From an uncultured Clostridia bacterium (GTDB lineage Bacteria; Bacillota; Clostridia; Oscillospirales; Acutalibacteraceae): a stretch of 64,000 nucleotides of DNA. The stretch spans positions 1 to 64,000 of the forward strand of contig CAMNST010000012.1 of assembly GCA_946555465.1 (NCBI GenBank). Direction: 5' to 3'. This document shows, in pieces, positions 23,715-32,200 of the stretch. The position numbers were made by a program, and so were the translations under genes. Numbering within the stretch: the stretch's first letter is position 1; each line of letters begins with the position of its first letter. Under the pieces are notes generated by a model. It saw nothing but the letters and a program-made list of their open reading frames with translations. It made no database searches and was not told the origin of the DNA.

Positions 23715-23742
23715 ATTATAACCAATATTTTACAAATGTCAA
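23715..23742 (-). promoter_or_regulatory. Promoter of htpG
   Basis: TTGACA (23737-23742) and TATAAT (23715-23720) on the minus strand with a 16-base spacer, immediately upstream of CIRCE. Confidence 0.88.
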
Positions 23743-23783
23743 TAGCAAAACAACAAATTATTTCACTTTTATTTGCATATTCA

Positions 23784-23812
23784 TTGACTTTTAAGAAGAA
23801 TTAAAATAAACT
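23784..23812 (+). promoter_or_regulatory. Promoter of the glycerophosphodiesterase gene
   Basis: TTGACT (23784-23789) and TAAACT (23807-23812) with a 17-base spacer, 23 bases before the start codon. Confidence 0.65.
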
Positions 23813-23834
23813 TTAAATAAAGGGGGATAAATTT

Positions 23835-24845
23835 ATGGCAACAAAAACAAAAGAAAAAAAGAAAAACAAAAAAGGCCTGAAAGCACTGGTGATAATCATT
23901 TGCATAATTGCAGTTCTCGCCATCGTTCTTAACGGTCTCGGCCACTACAGATCAGACCCGGCAAAAATAATCAAATACGAAACCACCAACGCTTACATTC
24001 TTGATGAAACAGATATTTCAGGTCACAGAAGCGGCGGCGGAATTGCACCCGAAGAAACAATGATGGCTTTCAAAAACTGTGCCGAAAACCCCGATTTTTC
24101 AATAGATGTTTTTGAATTTGATTTGCACATCACAAAAGATGATGTTCTTGTTCTTCTTCACGACGATACACTTGACAGAACCTCCGACAGCGAGGAAGTT
24201 TTCGGAGAAAAAGAAGTTCGCCCCGAAAATAAGACTTACGAAGAACTGCGAACCCTTAATATGGGTGCAAAGTTTGAAACCGACAGCGGCGAAACACCTT
24301 ATGCCGGTTTAAAAGGCGATGAGGTAACGGACGATTTAAAAATACTTCGTGTTGAAGATGTTCTTGACTATCTCAATTCAGCAGGCACTTACAAATTTAT
24401 AATCGAAATTAAAAACAGCGACGATTTAGGCAGAAAAGGCGTTGACATTCTTCATAAAATTCTTGTTGAAAAAAATCTTATCGACAGAGTTATTTTTGGA
24501 ACTTTCCATCAGGAAGTAAGTGATTACGTCGACGAAACATACCCTGATATGACAAGAAGCACCTGCATAAAAGAAGTTCTTGATTTCTGGATAGCCGCTA
24601 TAACAAACAGTGATACATACGAACCGCCATGCACGGTTTTACAGATTCCTTACTGTTTCCCATTCAAAAATCTTGGTCTGAACATTGCAACCGCAACTGT
24701 TATAAACTATGCTCATAAACACGATATAGCCGTTCAATACTGGACAGTAAACGATGAAAAAGATATGGAATATCTTATCAGTCTCGGAGCAGACTGCATT
24801 ATGACAGACTATCCCGACATATTATATAATGTAAAAAATAAATAA
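23835..24845 (+). CDS. Membrane-anchored glycerophosphodiester phosphodiesterase
   Basis: Cleaves glycerophosphodiesters to glycerol 3-phosphate and an alcohol. A lysine-rich N-terminus and one membrane helix (about 17-36) anchor it, so the catalytic domain is probably outside. Conserved GDPD elements are ISGHRSGGGIAPEET (catalytic His), FEFDLHITKDD, LLHDDTLDRTS, and the late VQYWTVND and GADCIMTDYPD. 336 residues, start with AGGGGGA upstream. It could process lipoteichoic-acid-derived products; that is inference. Single gene with own promoter and terminator. Confidence 0.9.
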   Translation: MATKTKEKKKNKKGLKALVIIICIIAVLAIVLNGLGHYRSDPAKIIKYETTNAYILDETDISGHRSGGGIAPEETMMAFKNCAENPDFSIDVFEFDLHITKDDVLVLLHDDTLDRTSDSEEVFGEKEVRPENKTYEELRTLNMGAKFETDSGETPYAGLKGDEVTDDLKILRVEDVLDYLNSAGTYKFIIEIKNSDDLGRKGVDILHKILVEKNLIDRVIFGTFHQEVSDYVDETYPDMTRSTCIKEVLDFWIAAITNSDTYEPPCTVLQIPYCFPFKNLGLNIATATVINYAHKHDIAVQYWTVNDEKDMEYLISLGADCIMTDYPDILYNVKNK

Positions 24846-24858
24846 TATATAAGCATTA

Positions 24859-24894
24859 TAAAACCGCTTACAGAATTACTGTAAGCGGTTTTTA
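24859..24894. terminator. Bidirectional terminator
   Basis: Perfect 13-base arms AAACCGCTTACAG/CTGTAAGCGGTTT (24861-24873, 24879-24891) between converging genes. Confidence 0.9.
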
Positions 24895-24906
24895 TCTTTC
24901 TTTATT

Positions 24907-26469
24907 TTATCCTTTTGATTCGATAAGCGTGCATTCAACTTCTCTCGTAGAAATCTGATTATTATCAATTCTTGCAATGGTGAGCGTTATTTTATCACCC
25001 GGTTTTGAGTCAGCAAGAAGAGAAGTCATCACATCAGTGGAAGTAAGCGTTTTTCCGTTTACAGCAACAATCATATCATACTGCTGAACGTCTTTATTCT
25101 TAAGATCAGAATCATCACTTACATCGTTGATAACCATTGTACCCTCTGCACCTTCAAAACCTTTTTGCGCAAGAGCCTGAATAACTGCCTGTGAATTATT
25201 GAAACTTGTTATAACATTATAAGTTATGCCCAGTTTTGCTCTGCCTTCAACATAACCTGCTTTGATAAGACTGTTCGCTGTTTCAAGTGCGGTTACAGAC
25301 GGAACGGCAAATCCCATTCCCTCATATTCTGTTGAAGCAATTTTTGAAGAGTTAACACCGATTACCTGACCCTGCATATTAAACAGCGCACCGCCGCTGT
25401 TGCCGGGATTAATGGCAGTATCTGTCTGAATACAATCGGTATCATATCCGATACTTGAAGAAACAGGTCTTGCAAGGGCAGATATATAACCGCTTGTAAC
25501 CGAGTTTAAGAATTCAAGACCGCCCGGGCAGCCTATGGCAACCACCTGCTCACCAACAACCACATTCTCGCTGTCGGCAAACTCCGCAATTTTAAGTCCT
25601 GTTTTATTAATGGAAATAACACCGATATCAGTCTGAGCATCATATGCAACCATCTGCGCCTCACACTCTGTTCCGTCATTGAGAGTAACCGTAAATTCGT
25701 CACCATCGCTTATAACATGGGCACAGGTAAGAACATAAGTTTTTCCGTTGTCTTCTTTCATAAGAATACCGGAACCTTCACCGGATTTTGAAGGACCGCC
25801 GTTTGACTGATTATTTCCGTAATTATAAAAATAATCATAGGCATTTGTTTTCGTTGTATAAACCGTTATGCCTACACAGGAATCTTTGCATTCTTCCGCA
25901 ACACCGGCAACGGTTAAAACACCGTTTCCGTCTTTTGTAGGAACCGCAGCACTGTCCTGCGTTTTAACATCATCGGATGACTGCGACTGTGCAGCGCCGT
26001 TTTTATCATTATCCGTATCATTTTTGCCCGCAATTCCCGCCACAGAAGCAACAAGACCCGCAATCGCAATAACAACACAAACAACAAGAACTGCCGTAAC
26101 GATTTTAACAGTATTGTTCTTCTTTTTCGGCGGTTTCGGATTTTCATAGTCCGGGGAAGATGCATTTCCTGCAGGCTGTGAATAGGGTGAATATCCGTTA
26201 TACGCACTGTTTTCCTGTCTGCCTGAATTATACCTGTTCCGGTTTTCATTAACGTATGAATAATGATACGTTGTATTCGGCTGTGCAGACTCCTCTCTTA
26301 CCGGAGGCGTATAATAAGTTGTTCCCTCCTGTTTTGCACTTTCATTATACGGCTGACTGCCCTGTGCACTGTGTGGTTCATTAAAAACGTAATCATTATT
26401 TTTTGTACCGTTAACATCCGCATTATCTGTTTCAGAACCGCCATACTTTTTTTCAAATTCTTCGTCCAT
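24907..26469 (-). CDS. HtrA/DegP-like membrane-anchored serine protease with PDZ domain
   Basis: Extracytoplasmic quality-control protease. A long, Asn/Tyr/Pro-rich cytoplasmic N-terminus (1-118) precedes one membrane helix (about 121-144). The trypsin-like domain holds the triad His251 (LTCAHVIS), Asp281 (TDIGVISI) and Ser358 (NPGNSGGALF), and a PDZ domain covers about 405-510. Its ATG overlaps the stop codon of the histidine kinase gene by one base, so translation is coupled. The order regulator-kinase-HtrA suggests the two-component system monitors envelope stress and the protease is its effector; this is inference. Confidence 0.93.
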   Translation of the reverse strand: MDEEFEKKYGGSETDNADVNGTKNNDYVFNEPHSAQGSQPYNESAKQEGTTYYTPPVREESAQPNTTYHYSYVNENRNRYNSGRQENSAYNGYSPYSQPAGNASSPDYENPKPPKKKNNTVKIVTAVLVVCVVIAIAGLVASVAGIAGKNDTDNDKNGAAQSQSSDDVKTQDSAAVPTKDGNGVLTVAGVAEECKDSCVGITVYTTKTNAYDYFYNYGNNQSNGGPSKSGEGSGILMKEDNGKTYVLTCAHVISDGDEFTVTLNDGTECEAQMVAYDAQTDIGVISINKTGLKIAEFADSENVVVGEQVVAIGCPGGLEFLNSVTSGYISALARPVSSSIGYDTDCIQTDTAINPGNSGGALFNMQGQVIGVNSSKIASTEYEGMGFAVPSVTALETANSLIKAGYVEGRAKLGITYNVITSFNNSQAVIQALAQKGFEGAEGTMVINDVSDDSDLKNKDVQQYDMIVAVNGKTLTSTDVMTSLLADSKPGDKITLTIARIDNNQISTREVECTLIESKG

Positions 26470-27980
26470 TACTTAATCTCCTTTTTATAGATGGGATTGT
26501 AGGTTTTAGGAAGTCTGAAAACAAACTCAGCAGAATTTTCATCTTCACTGAGCGCCCATATACTTCCGCCGTGCATTTCAACCATCATCTTTACTATATA
26601 AAGTCCCAGCCCTGCACCTTTCGCATCAAGGCTTCTTGACTTATCAACTTTATAAAACCTTTCAAACACTTTTGAAAGTTCTTCATTTTTTATACCGATA
26701 CCGCTGTTTTTAATATGCACTTCAATATCTTTTTCACGTTCAGACATTGAAACATTGATATAACCGCCTTCGTTGGTGAATTTTACAGCGTTATCAAAAA
26801 TATTGTAAATAACCTGATAAATCATATCGGTATCTGCAACTATATACGTTGCTTTAAGTTCTTCAAGACCGAGTATTTCAATATTCTTCTCTTCAATTTT
26901 CTGTTCAAAAGTAAGCAAAATATGAATTATCTGGTCAGAAATGTCATAGTTTGTTGGTTTCATTTCAAAACTGCCCGATTCAATTTTGCTCATATTAAGC
27001 ATAGCAACAACAAGGCGAGAAAGTCGGCGAATTTCGCCGCTGACAATACCAAGATAATAATCCTGCTTATCACGCGGAATTGTTCCGTCAAGTATTCCGT
27101 CAATAAATCCGCCTATGGACGTCATCGGTGTGCGCAGTTCATGAGATACGTTTGATACAAAACTGCGTCTTGACGATTCAAGCGTATCAAGAGCATCTGC
27201 CATATCGTTGAACGCTCTTCCGAGTTCGGCAAGTTCATCTTCGCCCGATATTTTTACGCGGTATGAAAAATCACCTATTGCAAATTTTTTGGCAGCAACG
27301 CTCATTTGTTTAAGCGGTTTTACAAAATTCTTTGTAAGATGCCATATACAGACAAATGCAAGAGCCAGACAAACAAGAGCACTGAGCAAAAACAGCCTCA
27401 TAACAACATAAACAAGCGAATCTCCCTGTGTTTCTGTTGTGGCAAGCGCAAAACCGATTATTTCATTTTCGCTGTAAATAGGGCAGCCGACGATATATGA
27501 CCGCTGTCCGTTGACAACGCCCTTGCCTGCATAGCCGCCCTCGTAAATGCTTTTAATGAGATTATCCCCGATTATGTAATCTCCGTGAAATTCACACTCG
27601 GGGAGTTGTCCCAAAAAAGGCATGGATTCTGCTTTTTCCTTACACAGAATGACATTACCCTCTACATCACATACAAACAAATCGGCATCAATAGAAGCGG
27701 AAACAACATTCATTGTGTTGCATATCATTTCTTTTTCAACTGAATAATTGCTGTTCATATCCTGAACAATCAGCGTTGCTCTTATGGTATTTGCTATTGA
27801 CTGAGTATTTTCCTTTAAAAGTTTCGTGTTTTCATTCTGCGTATATACACCGACAAGAATGGTGAGCGTTGAACCAAGCACTGTCAGAACAACAAGAAAA
27901 ATTCCTGCAAAGAGAAAGAAATATTTAGCAAAAATATTATTTTTAAGATACTGCCTTATAATCGTATTTTTAACAGACAT
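26469..27980 (-). CDS. Sensor histidine kinase
   Basis: Membrane sensor of 503 residues. Helix 1 (about 18-40), an extracellular sensing region of about 150 residues, helix 2 (about 190-213), HAMP linker, then HisKA with the phospho-accepting His in SNVSHELRTPMTS and a HATPase_c domain with the N box YNIFDNAVKF and the G boxes. No PAS domain is apparent between HAMP and HisKA, unlike WalK. Partner of the regulator that starts just upstream. Confidence 0.93.
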   Translation of the reverse strand: MSVKNTIIRQYLKNNIFAKYFFLFAGIFLVVLTVLGSTLTILVGVYTQNENTKLLKENTQSIANTIRATLIVQDMNSNYSVEKEMICNTMNVVSASIDADLFVCDVEGNVILCKEKAESMPFLGQLPECEFHGDYIIGDNLIKSIYEGGYAGKGVVNGQRSYIVGCPIYSENEIIGFALATTETQGDSLVYVVMRLFLLSALVCLALAFVCIWHLTKNFVKPLKQMSVAAKKFAIGDFSYRVKISGEDELAELGRAFNDMADALDTLESSRRSFVSNVSHELRTPMTSIGGFIDGILDGTIPRDKQDYYLGIVSGEIRRLSRLVVAMLNMSKIESGSFEMKPTNYDISDQIIHILLTFEQKIEEKNIEILGLEELKATYIVADTDMIYQVIYNIFDNAVKFTNEGGYINVSMSEREKDIEVHIKNSGIGIKNEELSKVFERFYKVDKSRSLDAKGAGLGLYIVKMMVEMHGGSIWALSEDENSAEFVFRLPKTYNPIYKKEIK

Positions 27981-27988
27981 TATCCCTA

Positions 27989-28684
27989 TTAATCCTTTGT
28001 TTCAAATTTATAGCCAACACCCCAGACCGTTTTAAGCGACCATCTGTCAGATACACCTTCAAGTTTTTCACGAAGCCTTTTTACATGAACGTCAACCGTT
28101 CTGGAATCGCCGTAATAATCAAACCCCCAAACTTCATCAAGAAGTTGATCACGCGTATAAACCCTGTTCGGATTTGAAGCAAAATGATAAATAAGTTCAA
28201 GTTCTTTGGGAGGGGTGTCAACAGCCTGTCCATTTACCTTAAGTTCATAGTTAACAATATTTATCTCCAGATTATCATAAACAACAACTTTTTTTGTGTT
28301 TTCGTTGGTTTCATTTGCTCCGTTTGTTCTTCTTAAAACCGCCTTAACGCGTGCCATAACCTCTTTTGCATCAAAAGGTTTGGTTACATAATCATCCGCA
28401 CCGAGTTCAAGGCCAAGAACTTTATCAAAAGTTTCACCCTTTGCGGTAAGCATAATAATCGGTGCACTTGATGTTTTTCTTATTTCGCGGCAAACCTGCC
28501 ATCCGTCCATTTTAGGAAGCATTATGTCAAGAAGAACAAGTTCAGGGGCTTTATTCTGAAACGTGTCAACAGCAGCCTGTCCGTCATTTGCAACAAACAC
28601 GGTGTAGCCGTCATTTTCAAGATAAAGTTTAAGCAGTTCACAGATATTCTGGTCGTCATCTACTACAAGAATTTTTGTACTCAT
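27989..28684 (-). CDS. OmpR/PhoB-family response regulator
   Basis: Receiver domain with the acidic pocket (VVDDD), phosphoacceptor Asp53 in LLDIMLPKMDG and the conserved Lys in VTKPFD, then a winged-helix DNA-binding domain (YTRDQLLDEVWGFDYYGDSR). 231 residues, start with AAAGGAG. Eight bases separate it from the kinase gene. It resembles WalR/PhoP-type regulators, but sequence alone cannot settle which. Confidence 0.94.
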   Translation of the reverse strand: MSTKILVVDDDQNICELLKLYLENDGYTVFVANDGQAAVDTFQNKAPELVLLDIMLPKMDGWQVCREIRKTSSAPIIMLTAKGETFDKVLGLELGADDYVTKPFDAKEVMARVKAVLRRTNGANETNENTKKVVVYDNLEINIVNYELKVNGQAVDTPPKELELIYHFASNPNRVYTRDQLLDEVWGFDYYGDSRTVDVHVKRLREKLEGVSDRWSLKTVWGVGYKFETKD

Positions 28685-28842
28685 TTTTATATTTCTCCTT
28701 TTGCGCCGTTTAAAATATTCAACAAAATGGATTTTATCACGGCAAATTGTTGTTTTTTTGTTATTTTAGTGAACAATCTATAAAAATTTTTAATTTTTTA
28801 TAAATTGAAAATTACGGTAATTTTACAAAAACACAGTAAAGA

Positions 28843-30081
28843 TTATTTAAAATCAATATCCACACCTTTTCTGACGCAACTTTCAGCATAGTCAACAAAC
28901 TGCTTTGCACATCTGGGAGAGCGCCCTCCGCGCCGTGTTGCCCATCTGTCTGCAAGAGAACAAAGTTTTTCTTCGTCAATGCCTTCAATTCCTCTGTCAG
29001 CAGTTATTTTCTTAACTATATCAAGATAATCCTGCTTATCGGGATTAAGGAATGTTATCGAAAGCCCGAACCGGTCTGAAAGACTCAACTGCTCCTGCAT
29101 CGTATCTCCCCTGTTGACATCGTTTTCCCTGTCGGAAAAATTCTCTTTAATCAAATGGCGCCTGTTCGAGGTAGCATATATAAGCGTATTCGGCTGTCTG
29201 CCTGAAAGTGATCCTTCGAGCGCTGCCTTCAGTTCTCCGAATGAAGTATCGTGCGAATCAAAACTAAGGTCATCTATAAATATAATGAATTTCATTGGTG
29301 AATCGGCAATGCACTCTCTGATGAGTCCCAGTTGGGAAACCGCACTTTTCGGGATTTCAATCATACGAAGTCCCTTATCGTGATACTCATTTAAAAGTGC
29401 ATGCACAGTTGAACTTTTGCCCGTTCCCCTGTCTCCGTAAAGCAGCACATTGTTTGCCGGATGACCCATAAGAAAACTTTCCGTGTTATCAATAACTCTT
29501 TTACGCTGTATTTCATAATTCTTAAGATTGCTTAATCTTATTGAATTGAGTGAAGTTATAGGAACAATTTTCCCCTCTCTCCACGTAAAAGCAATATATT
29601 CGGCATACATTCCATAACCATTTGACTGATGGAATTCAAAAAGTTTATCAATACAGTCGCTCCAAGGCGAAATTAACGGCGCAACACTGTCACCTGTTTC
29701 CCACTTAGGTATGGTTTTAAGAATTTCTGCAATTTCTTCATCTTCGGCAGCATCAATAATATCGTCTGCTGTAAAAGATGCTATCTGCTCAAGTTTTATC
29801 AAATCTTCTTTAACCGCATTTACAATGGTTTCGCAAGGCATCTTTCCTGCACTTGCAGATTTGGTAAAAACATTATCGGCAGTAAAAATGCATTTTGTTA
29901 TATATTCTTTCAGAGAATGCTTTTCTGAAACCAATTTGAAAAAAGTACTCTGTTTTTCAAGTGCATCTTCGCTGCCTGCACTGCAGATTAAATCATACAT
30001 CGCCGAAATGACTGCATCAGACTTAAAATCATAAATACAAAGCGATTTAATATAATATTTCAGTTTTTTTATTCTATCCAT
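28843..30081 (-). CDS. DUF815-family AAA+ ATPase
   Basis: Predicted ATPase with Walker A GDRGTGKSS (about 217-225), a Walker B FIIFIDDLSF, and sensor region IYATSNRRHL, as in the DUF815 family. The N-terminal 180 residues are helical and family-specific. 412 residues. Its cellular role is not established. Start at 30081 lacks a well-spaced ribosome-binding site; GAGG lies about 15 bases upstream. It is divergent from the GntR regulator gene. Confidence 0.85.
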   Translation of the reverse strand: MDRIKKLKYYIKSLCIYDFKSDAVISAMYDLICSAGSEDALEKQSTFFKLVSEKHSLKEYITKCIFTADNVFTKSASAGKMPCETIVNAVKEDLIKLEQIASFTADDIIDAAEDEEIAEILKTIPKWETGDSVAPLISPWSDCIDKLFEFHQSNGYGMYAEYIAFTWREGKIVPITSLNSIRLSNLKNYEIQRKRVIDNTESFLMGHPANNVLLYGDRGTGKSSTVHALLNEYHDKGLRMIEIPKSAVSQLGLIRECIADSPMKFIIFIDDLSFDSHDTSFGELKAALEGSLSGRQPNTLIYATSNRRHLIKENFSDRENDVNRGDTMQEQLSLSDRFGLSITFLNPDKQDYLDIVKKITADRGIEGIDEEKLCSLADRWATRRGGRSPRCAKQFVDYAESCVRKGVDIDFK

Positions 30082-30209
30082 AATTTTATTTCATAACCTC
30101 ATAATAAATATAATTATAAATATAATAAAACATTATAACACATTTTACAAGTGCTATAAAACAAATTGGAAAATCTATACAAAACTCTTGCTGCAGCACA
30201 ATGCAGAAA

Positions 30210-30229
30210 GTTGTAAGATGTCTGACAAC
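30210..30229. promoter_or_regulatory. Candidate operator of the GntR regulator
   Basis: GTTGTAAGATGTCTGACAAC has perfect five-base arms (GTTGT/ACAAC) and ends three bases before the -35 box of the regulator's own promoter. A related sequence sits in the ilvC promoter, which suggests autoregulation and shared control. Confidence 0.45.
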
Positions 30230-30232
30230 GTA

Positions 30233-30262
30233 TTGACATTTTGTTCAACCTTATGCTATTAT
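30233..30262 (+). promoter_or_regulatory. Promoter of the GntR regulator gene
   Basis: TTGACA (30233-30238) and TATTAT (30257-30262) with an 18-base spacer. Confidence 0.75.
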
Positions 30263-30280
30263 GTAAAAGAGGTGTGGAAT

Positions 30281-30937
30281 ATGGGTAAATCAGAAATGCT
30301 GGCAGACAGCACAGCACAGAAAATTATAAAAATGATAGAAGATGAAAACCGCTTCTCTGCAGGTGACAAACTTCCGAATGAAAACGACTTTGCAAACGAA
30401 CTCGGCGTGAGCCGTTCAACGCTCAGAGAGGCAATTAAAATACTCACTACCAACGGTATGCTCGAGATAAAACGCGGAAAAGGCACTTTCGTAACATCAA
30501 ACACAATTATCAGTTATGACAATTTCAGCGATATAGCCTCAGGACTTGAAGATTTATTTGAAATGCGCCTGATGTTTGAACCCGACTGTGCATATTTCGC
30601 GGCAGAACGGGCTACCGACGAAGAAATTGAAACAATATGCCACTATGGAAACGAAATAGAAAAAAAGATTTTAAGCGGCGAAGACAGAACTTTTGAAGAG
30701 CAGAAATTTCACGAAAGCATTGCAAATGCAACGCATAATTCTTTTGTAAAACAATTTATGCCGATTATCTTTAATGCAATAAAAAAAGGCGTTATGGTTT
30801 TAACAAAAAATCAGGACGTCAGCGAAAACAATATGATGGATGACCGTCTTATTATGGAATTCATAAAGAAAAGAAATCCCGAAGGTGCAAGAACGGCAAT
30901 GAGGCTTCATATTATTCACGCAATGGAACATTTATAA
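30281..30937 (+). CDS. FadR-subfamily GntR transcriptional regulator
   Basis: DNA-binding regulator with an N-terminal winged helix (FANELGVSRSTLREAIKIL, GTFV wing) and a helical FCD ligand domain (EMRLMFEPDCAYFAAERAT, FHESIANATHN). The conserved FCD His and Asp positions suggest a metal-bound carboxylate ligand. I place the start at 30281, six bases after GAGGTGTGG; the frame is open 31 codons upstream but that stretch holds the promoter. 218 residues. It lies directly upstream of ilvC, whose promoter carries a similar half-site, so branched-chain amino acid control is plausible. Confidence 0.88.
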   Translation: MGKSEMLADSTAQKIIKMIEDENRFSAGDKLPNENDFANELGVSRSTLREAIKILTTNGMLEIKRGKGTFVTSNTIISYDNFSDIASGLEDLFEMRLMFEPDCAYFAAERATDEEIETICHYGNEIEKKILSGEDRTFEEQKFHESIANATHNSFVKQFMPIIFNAIKKGVMVLTKNQDVSENNMMDDRLIMEFIKKRNPEGARTAMRLHIIHAMEHL

Positions 30938-30955
30938 AAAATGTTCAAATACATA

Positions 30956-30984
30956 TTGACATTAGACATCATACTGGTTATAAT
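30956..30984 (+). promoter_or_regulatory. Promoter of ilvC with embedded operator-like sequence
   Basis: Perfect consensus TTGACA (30956-30961), 17 bases, TATAAT (30979-30984). The spacer contains AGACATC (30964-30970), the reverse complement of GATGTCT in the 30210-30229 palindrome; the aligned 13-base block is GTA[TA]GATGTCT[AG]A. Confidence 0.85.
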
Positions 30985-31002
30985 GTGAATTGTAAAAAAA
31001 CG

Positions 31003-32070
<1,068 letters not shown>

Positions 32071-32086
32071 GTTCAAACTTCAAAAC

Positions 32087-32119
32087 AAAAGGCAGTTCAT
32101 AATGAACTGCCTTTTTATT
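32087..32119 (+). terminator. Terminator of ilvC
   Basis: Arms AAAAGGCAGTTCAT/ATGAACTGCCTTTT followed by T-rich sequence. Confidence 0.92.
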
Positions 32120-32200
32120 TTTATAGACTGACCGGTACGATACAGACACCTGTACCTAAATCTGATACAGCATTATTGTTTCTTTACAAAAAATCAATAC

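Noticed and set aside
24907-28684. Calling the two-component system WalRK
   Set aside because: The kinase lacks a PAS domain and yycH, yycI and yycJ are absent; only HtrA is shared, so orthology is not supported.
32120-32200. Direct repeats GATACAG downstream of ilvC as an attachment site
   Set aside because: Only seven bases, no integrase or boundary of gene content; likely chance.
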